Positions 22,186 to 33,620 are shown, counted from the stretch's first letter. The stretch is 64,000 nt of DNA from Athripsodes cinereus (GCA_947579605.1 OX388313.1:31189214-31253213), one strand, 5' to 3'. Made by a program: numbers and translations. Notes: generated by a model not told the origin, from the letters alone.

Positions 22186-22284
22186 ACACCTCAGCAATAT
22201 AAACACAGAAAAACTCACAATCTCGTACTTACAATACAACCCATTCATACTTACAAAATTTACGTGTAGCCGGCGACGTCACTA

Positions 22285-22385
22285 CGGCGTCCCGGTGAGG
22301 GATGGCACTTAGGATAGATCTATAATATGGTGTTCCGATCTCTCTGCCTACCGCAGCTGGGACACGGCGTGAGGGTATAGTAAAG
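22285..22385 (+). mobile_element. 'SAYP' LINE, 3'-most fragment (copy 5)
   Basis: GATAGATCTATAATATGGTG, TTCCGATCTCTCTGCCTACC and GCAGCTGGGACACGGCGTGA, the last ~100 bases of the family. Confidence 0.65.
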
Positions 22386-22404
22386 TATACATAGTTTATT
22401 TGGA

Positions 22405-22660
22405 AAAAAATAACGTACTTTATTTCAGATCCACAAATAAATATTTCGAATTATTTAGCTATTGAATAGAACAAAGACAACGTAATGTCTTTAACAGTGT
22501 GGTTACTATAAGAATAAATTAAATTTTCTGTTTTGTTTTTAAAGCACAACATACCTAAATATGACAAAATTACAAAAATTGTGATTTCTCGAATATAAGA
22601 CATTTCTACTTGTTGCGTTATGGGACTGGACGGTCGATATGTTTGTACCTGTTTTCTGTG
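22405..22660 (+). repeat. Dispersed repeat H, uninterrupted copy
   Basis: Paralogue of 10480-11040 without the LINE insert; GAATT occurs once (22448-22452). Gives the empty site for the 10.5-kb insertion. Confidence 0.65.
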
Positions 22661-23034
22661 TGAATCGTTTTTAGATTTACCAGAAAGTAAATTAACCGGA
22701 AAAAGGGAGAAATGAGATTCTTTTTTGTAAAATACACCGCCTGATATATTTTCGATTGTATTGTTTCTTTTTTTCTTCAATTTATTTTCTTCAAGAGTTG
22801 AATACTTGTATTTTGAACGTAAAGTAAAGATATTTTATATTTGAGTAATTTTATATTGATCTTCCTAATTATAATAATTTGTGATTGTTTCTGTTTTATT
22901 TCACTTATATTAATTTATTTTTAACAAGTTTTATTGAATAATTTATTTATATTATAGTATATGTCATATAGTTTTTAAATTAATTAATTAAAACATTATA
23001 ATATATACACACCTATGTTGAAAAAAAAAATAGT

Positions 23035-23115
23035 ACAAATATAGGGGGGGGGGGACAGGAGTGAATGGTTTTAGGTTACAGAGGCTGAGTTTGAAGAAAC
23101 CATTTTCTCTATAAC
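23035..23115 (-). mobile_element. Tail-A LINE 3' UTR fragment
   Basis: A 13-base G run followed by ACAGGAGTGAATGG and TTAGGTTACAGAGGCTGAGT matches the plus-strand face of the insert at 10.75-10.83 kb, so this is another minus-strand piece of that LINE's coding end/3' UTR. The hairpin and tail are absent here. Confidence 0.5.
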
Positions 23116-24430
23116 AGCTCGCTTGAAAGAGATCAGTTTTTTAGAATGGGTGAGATATCTCATCGTTGAATTCAAGATGTCACGTGTTTTATGAAAATAA
23201 TTATTTTGCAGTTTTGAGTAAAGAAATTATTCAAATTCTTTGATAATGAGGTCAAAGAGAAATTTACCTATATATGTATGTATAAAGGTTTTTGTATTTC
23301 TACCCATAATGATCTCGGTAATAAGGGTGATATTTCTTTGTGACGTTTCCATCGTAGCAGAAGCACTTGAAGCGGTTGCCAAGTGATTATGTAAAGGAAA
23401 TTGTCTTTTGATGTCTCGGCGCTCAACGAAGATCACATGGCAAATACTGTTGGCGAGTTTTGTGCGCAACCAATGCTAGTAAAATTGTTAAACAATTTTT
23501 TCATTTTATATTAATATGAGTGAAATCAAATTTTATGCTGACCAACTACATATGAAGTGTATGAGTGTGTTGTGGTAATTGTGAACGGATAAATACGTCT
23601 TACAAATATATGCGAGTGTGGGTAAAAGGGTTGGCATAGTTATATGTTGGTAATGTGTGCTATGTTGGTGGCTATTTTATATTTGATTAATTTTTATTTT
23701 TGAGATAGTTTAATTTAGTTTAGGATTAAATATTTCAAATTTTATTTTGAATACACATATATTTTGTTTTAATAATTAATTTATTCTTGAACAGCAGCTG
23801 TAGTCAAAACACATTTTAGCGTTCTGTAATCGAACGACTACATAACGCTAAAATGTGTTTTGACTAAAGCTTCTGGTCTTCCTTTTTATTTTATTTTTGT
23901 ATTTTCTTCTTAGTTGGATTATCCATTTTTTATACTTTTGTTGATTGTGTTTTCAATAATAAATAATAAAATGTATAGATTATTTCTTCTGGGTCTATGA
24001 GAAGAGGCGAATAGAGAAGACTTCAGAAAGAAAACGATAGACACCACACAATATGTCGCCATTGAAATCATATTGTATATATAGACATTTTGAATGTGAA
24101 ATTTTACGATTTATAAAGCTGATGGATCTAAAACGATTGCTCACATAATTCCTCTGTTGTACATCAATTAATAATGTTTTTAAGTCTTAATCAGTTTTCA
24201 GCGCTGCTTCCAACAAACACGTGACTCTGTTTCTATACACGAGCCATTTTCTTTAATAAAATTAATTATAATAATTACTACTACATACATAGCGCTTAGC
24301 CCGGCTTAACTCAGAGAATAATCATCAAATTAATAAAAGCGATTCTGCCAATAACATAATCTTGGATTATTTTTTAATACCCGCAAAAAAGGCATACCAT
24401 TCTTTTTAATAAGTGTTTTGTAAAAAACGT
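23116..24430. other. No gene seen apart from a stem-loop
   Basis: AT-rich DNA. The only structure is the stem-loop at 23793-23876, listed separately. The 80-codon minus frame at 23227-23469 is not recognised. Confidence 0.45.
23793..23876. repeat. Long perfect-type stem-loop
   Basis: Arms 23801-23828 and 23839-23866 pair over 28 bases with one mismatch around a 10-base loop; the flanking AGCAGCTG/AAAGCTTCT extends the stem imperfectly to about 37 pairs. The size is similar to a miRNA precursor or a small foldback element. No second copy noticed in the window. Confidence 0.7.
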
Positions 24431-24437
24431 ATTTCAT

Positions 24438-24500
24438 TTATTTATTTATTTGTTTATTTACATATCTACGGCGTGAGCCCTTTACATTTTTAATAACACA
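24438..24500 (-). mobile_element. LINE 3' end, tail family C
   Basis: Minus-strand copy: AAAGGGCTCACGCCGTAGAT followed by AAAT units. Hairpin at 24470-24479 (GGC/GCC). Confidence 0.65.
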
Positions 24501-24579
24501 CAAAAAAAATATACAAATCAAATTTCTGTTTGAGCATTTTTAAAAATAAACAAAAATATACAAATCAACAAAGCCTGTT

Positions 24580-24800
24580 GGAGCAAGACGATAAATTGGC
24601 GAAGAACAAAACATAAAACATTTAACATTTTCGATTTAGCGATGAGGTACCTACGCATCTCATTCCTAATGTCTTAAATTTTAGTGGCACGGCGAGGATG
24701 ACTTGCACGTTTATTATATGTAGTTTTTATATGTAGTTACATGAACTTTGGTTCACTGGCCACCTCACTTGTGAGAGATGCTATGATGGAACATCTTAAT
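24580..24800 (+). repeat. Family T repeat, diverged
   Basis: Collinear but strongly diverged: GAGCAAGACGATAAATTGGC (equivalent to the GAGCACCCGGTAAAGAATTGG block), TTTAGCGATGAGG, AATGTCTTAAATTTTAGTGG, CACGGCGAGGATGACTTGCA, and GTGAGAGATGCTATGATGG. Confidence 0.55.
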
Positions 24801-25320
24801 TTCTTCTTAAGTCATTTTGGGCTCGTCTTTGAACTCATGATCATATTATTCTTTCACCATCTTCTATTTTAGGCTTGATTGTTTCTTCACTTCCTTCCAC
24901 CGATCTTCTCCGCATCACTCAATCATCTAGCCTTAGATCTTTTAGCATTTCTCTAGCCTACTCTCTGTTGCCAATCAAGAAACATATATACGAGTGTTCT
25001 AAAATATTAAAACATTGATGGTGATTGTATGACAGATAATATTATGTATAGTGAGTACCAGTATAAAGACTTTGTATCAGAGTTATCCGTTTGAAAAGGT
25101 GACATTAATTAGATTTACAGTCGCTAATTACAAAATGTAATTATTATAATAATATCTAGGTAGGTACCTGCTGTAAGTTTCATTACAAATACGTTTGAGT
25201 TTTGTTGAAATTCAAAGAAATATTTACAAAGTGAGAAAATTTTAAATGAAGAAGGTGTCAGTGCCAATTAAAGCAAACTTAATTATAGCAAAGAATGACA
25301 TTTATCTATACCTACAATTT
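24801..25320. other. No gene seen
   Basis: 24830-24990 is C/T-rich and could be a worn minus-strand LINE coding end, but no motif survives. The rest is AT-rich. Confidence 0.4.
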
Positions 25321-25420
25321 TTTTATTTATTTATTTTATTACACTAATAAATTACAAATCTTATACATATTTTCATTGATGCTGCCCAACTAGGTATAAC
25401 CTGTTCTAGGGCATCAATCA
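25320..25420 (-). mobile_element. LINE 3' end, tail family D
   Basis: On the minus strand: TGATGCCCTAGAACAGG, a nested hairpin (outer TGCCC/GGGCA 25383-25387 with 25409-25413; inner AGGT/ACCT), then an AT-rich stretch and an AAATAAATAAA tail. Relative of 39500-39625. Confidence 0.55.
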
Positions 25421-26730
25421 ATAATATGTTCTAGGACAATAATTATACAGAAAGTTTACATAAATCTCCTCTCGAGAACATGAACTACTTTATTAATTTA
25501 GGGCAGTTCTGCGTAAATTGATTCACATATTCTTCAGTCAACCTAAAGTATATAAGTAGGTACTTCACGAATTCTATGTAAAGGCTCAAGCTGTCGGGCA
25601 CATAAAAAACAGGTCAATTTCATTATGTAATATTTATGTATACGTGTTGGTCGGTCGGTAGATGGTGCTGGTAGTAGCTGCCTGAAACCTCTGACGTCTC
25701 ATTTTTCAAAATTCAATATTATTATCTTATAATTGTTTTAATACATTTTTTTTAGTTTCAATAGTTTTATAAAGTTAAATTTTTAGGTGTCATTATTTTA
25801 AAAATAGTTAAAAATTCCAAATTTAAAAATGTGAATCAGTGAATAAATATTTGTGACAATTAATAATACCTTCAATTGGAACTCACGTAAAATTCTCGCA
25901 TTTTAATCAAATTTGTGACAATCACAAGTGTTTTTTAATTTTTTTAATAATAAAAATTATAGACGCCCTTGAGACGGCCTAGGGACTGTTAAACGGCGTC
26001 AAAATAAAATCATCCATAATCATCATCATAAAAGTTTCATCGTGTTTGTACGAGTACAATGAATACACTTTTTGTTTAATATTATTGTTGATGAAAATAT
26101 GGCTTTTTTTTAATTTAAAATGCCATTTATTATTTTCACACTTTTGTTTCTGTTAAATATAATTTATATTGTTTGCTATTAACATTTATAAGTTTATATT
26201 AAATGTATGGTTTGATAGTGCAACGGAATAAATCCATTTGCAGTAAAATGGCATTTGACCATCAAAATTCATTAGCCACAATGTTTTACACAAAAGAGGT
26301 TATAAAATGCATTTTAACATTTAAAACTAAACACGAACAATATTTCTTCATTTTTAGTAAAAAAAAAAGATTTGTCTACTTTCGATTTCAAGCCATTCAA
26401 ATGAAGAATTTTAAATATAAGCTCTTTTCTCACAATATTTTACTTGTTGAACATGTGTATCCGATAAAGATTTTCATAAATATTGTATAAATTATACATA
26501 TTATATTGTATATTATATTGTATATTGTATATCATCAGCCGTAGGCCCAGTCCGGGCACTTGGATTCGTCAAAAGCATTACAATTTTTGATTAAAAAATA
26601 TAAAAAAGAAACAGACATCCAGTAAATTTATAGGTCATTGCAAATCGGAGTGTAAATGGCTCCGATTTGCAAATCGTCAGACATAGGCAGACAACAAGAG
26701 ACAACAAAGAATTACAGATTTACAAAATAT
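25421..26730. other. No gene seen
   Basis: AT-rich. 25965-26040 (GACGCCCTTGAGACGGCCTA, then CATCATCAT) looks like a retroelement 3' end with a CAT-type tail. 26525-26560 has a similar GC-richer block on the other strand. The 95-codon frame at 26203-26490 is not recognised. Confidence 0.4.
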
Positions 26731-26955
26731 TTAAATGCTAATAGAGTCATTTGCTCGATTCAGCATTTCGTCAATCGTGTAAAAGGATTGCTCAACGAGA
26801 TACTCCTTCACCCTCCCACGAAACGCCTCCAAGCCCAAGGCCCTCACATCTTCAGGCAGCTTGTTAAACAACCGCACACTGAGGCACACAAAGCTTTTGC
26901 TGACCTTTGCCAACCTATGCTCGATTGCACGAACATCATTTTTACATACACCCAT
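26731..26955 (-). mobile_element. LINE C-terminal coding fragment (Jockey/L2-like)
   Basis: A 74-codon minus-strand frame with HRLAKVSKSFVCLSVRLFNK, LPEDVRALGLEAFRGRVKEY and LVEQSFYTIDEML. The SF-x-x-x-x-x-LFNKLP...FxxxVKxxL pattern is the usual last segment of CR1/L2/Jockey-like LINE proteins. The rest of the ORF is absent. The 3' UTR probably extends left to about 26525. Confidence 0.7.
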
Positions 26956-27910
26956 ACATACACCCTTAGTATGTAGTGTTTATTATCTTTGTCAAATTTA
27001 CAATGTTAGTATCTAATCATGATAACAGCTACCCAGCCTAGGAAGTAGAGATGTAATGACTAGATGTTTTTTTTATATCCGATATTTCGATGACCGGTTG
27101 TTCGAGGACTATACCCATTACTAAATTACGGCTATAATACCGATTTTTTATCTTATCTTATCTTCAGACCTCTTCTTTTGTCCAGTATCGAACAAATGTC
27201 TGTCTTTTTAACTTACCATTAAATGTTTTTGGTGCTTATTTTAAATACCAGAAAACTTAGTAAATTTGAAAAATGTAAATAAGAAATAGGATCTATTTCA
27301 CGAATAAATGTCGGAATATTGTTGAATCGACTTTAAAAAATTGCTTTTACTAAGAAAGGAGTATGACAAAGTCCACACGCAGGTTTATGAAAGTAAAGAA
27401 TATTACTGTCGGTTTTGAAAAAGAAGGTACCGATTTATTATATCGGTGCGAAATGTAACGGGTTTCGGTAACAACGGGAACGTGCTGTTATCGAATTGGT
27501 TTACCGGTTTTGAAAATCAACGGGTTTGTACCAGATTGACATCATTGGTAGGATATAGGGTAAGATATATCTACTGAGAGATGAAGGGAAGATAAATGGC
27601 TTAGAAGTAAGTGGAGTAATGTGATGTAAGTATCCATATTTAAACTTATATGTTATATATTTTTCGTATGCAAAGACCGAACAGTTAAGTGTCTTTGACC
27701 ATTTGAAATTTTATATCATAATGTTAATGTTATCATCTTACTTAAAAACGTTAAATTAATATCTTATTTTTGAAAATAAACTGCAGTCGTCACATAGTTG
27801 ACAATATAACCGAAGCTCTTTAAAATTATCAAACTCTCCACTTTCTTACTCGTATGAATTGTACTGTTGAAGCTTGAAAGTTTATTTTCAACAGCGTCAA
27901 TTTAATGTTT
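26956..27910. other. No gene; possible hAT-like non-autonomous element
   Basis: 27045-27560 contains repeated ACCGG / CGGT-type motifs in both orientations in AT-rich DNA, beginning near TAGAGATGTAATGAC and ending near GACATCATTGG. This is reminiscent of a worn hAT-type MITE, but the terminal repeats are too diverged to be sure. The remainder is featureless. Confidence 0.3.
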
Positions 27911-27914
27911 TTAA

Positions 27915-28110
27915 TGCTTACCACGACATATCCTTCAAGTGGGTTAGCCAGCAGACTAGCTGCATTAATAATCATATAAACTGTCCTCTCTGTGCCTATA
28001 AAAAATAAAACGTTCAGGATGGGTGACAAACCTCATATGTTTTGAAAATATTGAAATAAGTATTGTCACTTAGAACGAACAGTGTTCGATTTTCGAACAC
28101 ATTTAAGCAA
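27915..28110 (-). repeat. Family T repeat
   Basis: Minus-strand copy: ACCACGACATATCCTTCAAG, TGGGTTAGCCAGCAGACTAG, CTGTCCTCTCTGTGCC, TTCAGGATGGGTGACAAACC and a diverged TTCGAACAC end. Confidence 0.7.
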
Positions 28111-28439
28111 TTCAAGAAGTTTCAACGTCAAAATTTTCGGACTTTAGCCCAAGTACATAAATTTAGATATAAAATATAGATAGATACTGTATAGGTTACT
28201 ACACATACGATAATAATGGCTTAGGATATCGCTGTCAATATTCTAGTCACGTATGGTCCCGTGTCAATGTAGCTTTCTATAACAAGGACCACGATATTTT
28301 ACACAGGGATGCTTTTAACCCTTTCAATCTAAACACCAATATTATTTATTCAATTAATTATTTCTATTAAATATATATACACACCTACCTTTACAAACTA
28401 TTTATATGCTTTTAATATAATACGTATTAGATTTCAAGT

Positions 28440-28640
28440 ATAATTTATCGTATCGAAACCCAGAAAAAACCAATCAAACTGATTTCCAGTACTGTGCAAA
28501 ACGCACAGCAGTTGAAGATGCGTCAAAAATATCCTCTATAGTGCATGTGACAGGGCACAATGGACACTCCAACGAGTGTGGCATAGTCTGTGCTGCACCA
28601 CAGTCACACGCTCCAGATTTGTCTTGTGATTTCTAAGTAA
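28440..28640 (-). mobile_element. LINE C-terminal fragment, 'CDCGAAQ' family
   Basis: Minus-strand copy of the same sequence that is inserted at 50094-50389: it encodes SGACDCGAAQTMPHSLEC, then CPVTCTIEDIFDAS, with the C-x-C-x7-H-x3-C pattern of LINE C-termini. A stop interrupts the last part. Confidence 0.75.
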
Positions 28641-29280
28641 TTTTCTATTAAATGGATGAAATGAAGAACTATTTATTTCCAAAATGTAAGTATCTTATTT
28701 TGAAGAAAAAATATTATGTATGGAATCCAGTGGATAAAACCTTGTGAAAGTACAGCATTGCAATGTAAGATAAAAAGGGGCCATAATGAAGCCACTAAGA
28801 AGAAATAGAATAATTTCCTAATGGATATTTATTCATGTGTTTTTTTTTGGGTGATTGATAGATGGATCGTACGATACGTGGATCCACGCAAATGGGTTTT
28901 TAAAACTAGAATTTATATTAATATGACATTTCACTCACATATTTTATTACGGATGACAGCACAACTCCTGACAAAGTTGAAACCGAATAAAATAAATGAT
29001 TTTTTTTTATTTTTGTCACCCTTGCTAAGCAAAAATTTAATGTCATTTAAAAGTTTATACTATAATACAACCAATGACAGAAAGTAACGCCATTCCGGGT
29101 ATTCATTTGATTCAATAAAAAAATAAAAACTGCTTTAGGTCACATCTTATTGTATGTAAGAAATCACTCAGGAGGATGTGAGAGGGCAGAAAGTTGCTCT
29201 GGTAGCTAGAGGTTATGGAAGCAGTGGAAATGGACAAGGAGAACATAGGTGCAAAAGTTTCCTATCCCAACTTTTAATAG
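28641..29280. other. No gene seen
   Basis: AT-rich DNA. The 88-codon frame at 28821-29087 has no recognisable domain. Confidence 0.45.
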
Positions 29281-29462
29281 GGAGGTAGTGGCACAGAGAT
29301 AAAGCCTTTACCTTTGAATCGCGAGGTTTAGGATTTGATTCCCGGTCATGGAAAAATTAAGAAAAACATATTTCAAATTGTTTTAAGTCTGGGTGTTATA
29401 TGGGTATGTTTTTAGTGGATTGCATATGTTAGTACAAGATTCATATTTAGTTTGGGACATAT
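29281..29462 (+). mobile_element. tRNA-derived SINE, family S2
   Basis: GTGGCACAGAGATAAAGCC, TTTGAATCGCGAGG, a B-box-like GATTTGATTCCCGG, then TTTCAAATTGTTTTAAGTCT, GGGTGTTATATGGG, and TTAGTACAAGATTCATATTT. Collinear with the better copy at 44490-44742. Confidence 0.75.
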
Positions 29463-29723
29463 TTATTTTGTTATTGCGTTTCGTGAATTAGGACGTTGCG
29501 TCCTCTCTGTGGTTATACTGCTGTGGTTTATTTCGATGTTACTGAGTTAATCTGAATATTCATAAAATTTCATGGCTTTTATATTTGGTGTGTAACAGTC
29601 ATGAGTATTCAACCATGTGTGAAGTATAAATACTTTTTTTATGGAAAATAATTTATTCGACGAAATATTGTGATTATAATATTAATCCTTTTGGTAAATA
29701 TTATAATTATACTAATGTTAGTC

Positions 29724-29960
29724 TCGTGGAGCATCCGGCAAGGAGTTAGGCTCCTTCTCTTTTCCCTAAGAGTGTCGAGTGTCCTGTAAAAGGCAGATTT
29801 TCGAAGTAGTAAAAACACTTTATATCTAAATTTTAGCGATGAGAACTGCCAGCTATCCTGAATGTCTTGATTTTTTGTTGGCACGGAGAGGTCGGCTTGT
29901 ACGTTTGTTACATGCGGCTGGTTAGCTGGTTACGCCTCTCGTGGGATATGCCGTGTTGAA
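29724..29960 (+). repeat. Family T repeat, nearly full length
   Basis: CGTGGAGCATCCGGCAAGGA, GAGTGTCCTGTAAAAGGCAG, TTTTAGCGATGAGAACTGCC, ATCCTGAATGTCTTGATTTT, GGCACGGAGAGGTCGGCTTG and GTGGGATATGCCGTG. The (TAG)n tail is missing. Confidence 0.75.
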
Positions 29961-30744
29961 TAGTTCAAACATATCGAGCTAGTCTCAATCTTTGAATGAT
30001 TTTTCAAAGAAGCAGATTTAAGCTTAGTTTTTGTAATAATTAAAAAAATATTAAAAATATCTAAAGCAAATTTTTACAAGCATTATTATTTAGGAATCTA
30101 ATAACTCTCATTCGTTAAATTATCTCATATATATCTATTATTATCATTTCTTGTTTCTTAATACTTAACTTAGTTTGACCAAAATTTGAAAAAAATAATT
30201 TTGATGATTGGGTATCGTGACACCCTGTATGAATGTAATGTATGAATGTTGGGAATGGAAGGCGACTGAGCGAATGTATTGTTGTAAGTATAGTAAGTAA
30301 GTTAGACTTTATGTTTGTTATAAGTTATTTTTAAGGTATAATTATAACTTTATAAAATTAAATAAATAAATAAATAAAATTTCAACTAAGGCTAGTTCTG
30401 CATTAAGGTAGCGATATATGAAAATTACAATTATTATTTGTTAAATTTAATTTCTCAAAAGGTTGATTATTCATGATTTTTATTCCCCATTTGTATCCGT
30501 ACCACCCGCACACAATTCATTTTATAAAAATGTATTATACATTAAGTAATATACGTATCACATGAATGAAGAGGAATATACTTTATTGCATTTCATACTA
30601 CATTAAGCTCAACTGTCTAAAAGCTCAAAGCGCAGCTCGTGAAGATATAAGTAAAAACCGTATTCGGTATTATTTACACATTCTGGTACTAGGTAAATTG
30701 TATTTTTGCTGAACTTAAAGCATTTGTAATTTATCTATCTATCA
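29961..30744. other. No gene seen; LINE-type tail at 30350-30380
   Basis: 30225-30380 ends in a clean AAATAAATAAATAAATAAA run after TTAAGGTATAATTATAACTT, which is probably a further LINE 3' end of a family not otherwise seen. The rest is AT-rich. Confidence 0.4.
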
Positions 30745-31180
30745 ACATAACTATACCCTCACACTGTATCCCAGGTGGGGTAGCCAGAGAAAACGGAACG
30801 CCATATTGATCTATCCTTAAATACTTCTTTTGCTTCCTCCGTACTCATCCAGTTTCTCATACATGCACGCTGATTTCTTTTACTCAATGCGTGGCCCTAC
30901 TTGAGAATTTGATTCATGTAGTCAAGTTTTGTAGTACTTATGTAAACACCTGCGCACCTTCTCATTCTCTTGATATCCACATTCTTCACTTTATCTCGTA
31001 AGGTTTTACCAACAATTATTCTCCTCAGCGATTGCATCTCCACAGCATCTATACAACTTTTGTCCGTCTTTAACCACGTCCATGTTTCATTTCCATTCAA
31101 ATGTGTCAGTGTCAGAATGTGCACCAGCATTTTTTCCATGTTTACTAAATTAAAGCTTATAAAATTGATCAAGTTTATTC
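30745..31180 (-). mobile_element. 'SAYP' LINE fragment (copy 6)
   Basis: Minus-strand copy including the region upstream of GHV: residues LTHLNGNETWTWLKTDKSC, EMQSLRRIIVGKTLRDKVKN and VDIKRMRRCAGVYIS in one 91-codon frame (30897-31172). This is followed leftwards by the GCGTGCATG, ATGGCGTTCCGTTTTCTCTG and CCCACCTGGGATACAGTG blocks. It contains deletions where the FGHVE block should be. NETWTW followed by RSLRRI is typical of the thumb region after the RT core. Confidence 0.7.
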
Positions 31181-32160
31181 AGGACGATAGTAAAATTTAA
31201 AAGTGTTCTATTTTAACCTGCCTTTTAAAATCACAAGTTTGGGAAATCCATTCGCTGCCGGAAACTCAACGAAGCTTTGTAGACTAAATATAGAAAGGAT
31301 AATTCACACTATACCAACGAAAATCATGTTTAATCTTAAAAGATTATTCGGTTTTAAAAATCATGGTCAAATAAATTATATCTAAAAAGACTGCGCGTTA
31401 TCGGACACACCAAAGCTTGTATGAAAACAAAAAGGATTATCTTCAACTTTTATTTTAAAATATAATAAGCTTCCCTACATAACTAACTAACAGGGTCCAG
31501 GAAAGAACGGAACTTTCTGGATGTGAGTCTTTATTAGTATTAATTATAATCTGTTTAGTTTTTAGACCAGGCATCGTTATGAGAATAACCATTACTTGAA
31601 AAAATTAAACTGCATTAATGCTGCTCTCGTCAAAATCTTTATTTTAGCACAGAGCAAAAACCAGTCTTAATTTTTGTTGGCACAGAGAGGACAACTTGAA
31701 TATTTTTGGGCGCAGTTGGTTTGCTGGCTACTTCACTAATGAGAAATGCCGTGATAGTATGAATGAAAAAAACAGCCATTTTCATTCAGGGCGTCTTTGC
31801 GCCTAATATGTTGCTACATATTTCTAATGATCTGAGGTTGTTGTAAAAAGAACAGTGTATTATGATTTGAAGATATCCATACCATTGGATACCTTGTAGA
31901 TGGAAAAATAGCGCTCTCTTTTGTCCAACTGTCATGTGACATTATCAAAGCATAACCCAGTCATACTCGTTGTTCTTTCGTTCTCTGTGTAACAAAGACC
32001 ACAGATTTTTGCTGAGTGTATATTTTATAAGAAAAGGCATATCAAGGAATATATGTAATTAATCGGTTACGGTAATCCACCCTTTTTGAGTGATTTGTGA
32101 TTCAAGGAATATAATATTATTACATTACCTACATTTAAAACCCAAATTCCCACCTTTGTC
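31181..32160. other. Family T fragment in otherwise unassigned DNA
   Basis: 31665-31765 matches the distal half of family T on the plus strand (GGCACAGAGAGGACAACTTG, GGTTTGCTGGCTACTTCACT, GAGAAATGCCGTGATAGTAT). No gene recognised on either side. Confidence 0.5.
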
Positions 32161-32690
32161 ATGGTTTAATAAGCGTCAATACCCTAAAACTGGTATTTCA
32201 ATAATTTGTAGAAGTCGTCTGGCTCACTGTATTGTGGCTTGTCACCTTCACAGATTTTGATAATAGTGAATACTGAGTGTGAATTAAATGTAGAGATTCT
32301 GGATCATGTTTTCTTTGAATACCCAATTCATGGTTTAATAAGCTACAATACCTTAAAACTGGTATTTCAATAATTTGTAGAAGTCGTCTGGCTCACTGTA
32401 TTGTGGCTTCTCACCTTCACAGATTTAGATAATAGTGAATACTGAGTGTGAATTAAATGTAGAGATTCTGGATCATGTTTTCTTTGAATACCCAATTCGT
32501 TCGTAACAAGATCTCTATGAAATCTTCACACAGCCTAGATCTCCTTAAAACCTTAGGTTTCAATTTTTTTTTAGAATTTGAGGGCCTGCTATTTAACTGG
32601 ACAGCATCATACAGGAAAAGTACAATTTATCTTATAATGTCCCAGTATACAATACACCCCATCTAATGAAAAATTAATAAATTTACTTTA
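32161..32690 (+). pseudogene. Decayed I-type LINE 3' end with a 169-bp tandem duplication
   Basis: The sequence encodes broken equivalents of the C-terminus of the 1.3-3.8 kb element: CRSRLAHCIVASHLHRF corresponds to CRMRIGHCAIASHLARI, and VEILDHVFFEYPI to TETLDHVFFGCPL. A stretch of 169 bases (32161-32329) is repeated immediately at 32330-32498 with only a handful of differences (for example GCGTCAATACCC versus GCTACAATACCT). Stops in both units abolish coding. After the second unit it continues into the LGFNFF-like block and an AT-rich 3' UTR. Confidence 0.75.
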
Positions 32691-33029
32691 AAATTGACAT
32701 TGTGTTATATCCATCCGGCATACAGTTAGATGATATATTGACGGACTTACACAATTATTAATATCTGGATTATTACAGGAAGGTAGACACATAATTAATT
32801 ATCGGATTAATTTCAGGAATTTTTAATTACTACCTTATAATATCCTCTTTGTTTGCTGTACACAACTCTCAAAAACCTTCCCGGTATAAACCCGGATATT
32901 GAATGGATGTAAAAAGTGTGTGAGAGAGGGAGATAGTATTAGTATATTTTACGTATTATTTTAGTACTTACTTACTTCGTTACTTTTATAATGAATCGTA
33001 TTTTAAATATTAATGTGTATACTTACACT

Positions 33030-33620
33030 CGTTGAAAGTTGGTGTGATAACAAGGATCTTCAAAAATTTCATCAATTTCGGTCGAGCTGTTTCGGAGAAG
33101 TATGATTACATATCCACCACAGCTAAAAGGTTAGTGCACTCTGCTATCTTAGTGCCAACACTGATGTATGCAAGAAAGACGTGGACATGGTTAAAGAAGG
33201 ATGAAAGAGGCATAAATGAAGTGAAAATGAGATCGTTGAGAAGGATGTGTGGTAAAAGTCTGAGAGATCGTGTGCGTACGAAAGGAATATGGCATGAAAG
33301 TTGGTGTAATAACAAGGATGAATGTAAATAACTTAAGATGATTTGGGCACGTGGAAAGAATGAATGAGGACAGAATGACTAAGAAGATATATTTGGCTGA
33401 GAGGAATGGTGCTTGGACACGTGGACGTCCGAGGATTAAATGGCAAGATCATTTAGATCAAATCCTACAGGACGGTCTCGTGTTGAGCACATTGAACAGG
33501 AGAGCATGCATGAGGAATTGTATGACAGTGACGGAAGCGAAAGATGTATGCAAGGATAGAAGGAAGTGGCGCTCGATCCTTTCTGCCTACCCCGCGAGGG
33601 AAGCGGCGTGATGGTATGTA
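33030..33620 (+). mobile_element. 'SAYP' LINE fragment (copy 7, best coding)
   Basis: Two frames hold most of the C-terminal coding sequence. 33032-33331 includes LVHSAILVPTLMYARKTWTW and EVKMRSLRRMCGKSLRDRVR. 33351-33611 includes RMTKKIYLAERNGAWTRGRP, RIKWQDHLDQILQDGLVLS, NRRACMRNCMTVTEAKDVCK and RKWRSILSAYPAREAA before the stop. This is the segment after the RT palm in RTE-like elements. 33045-33110 appears to be a piece of the CGGTCGAGC repeat (see 33690) joined in. A 24-base sequence, GAAAGTTGGTGT(G/A)ATAACAAGG onward, occurs at 33034 and again at 33296. Confidence 0.8.

Noticed and set aside
26203..26490. 95-codon frame
   Set aside because: Composition is that of translated AT-rich DNA, no motif, no neighbouring exon-like signals.
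27045..27560. hAT-type MITE with ACCGG/CCGGT motifs
   Set aside because: Terminal repeats are too diverged to define ends or a target duplication; kept only as a low-confidence note.
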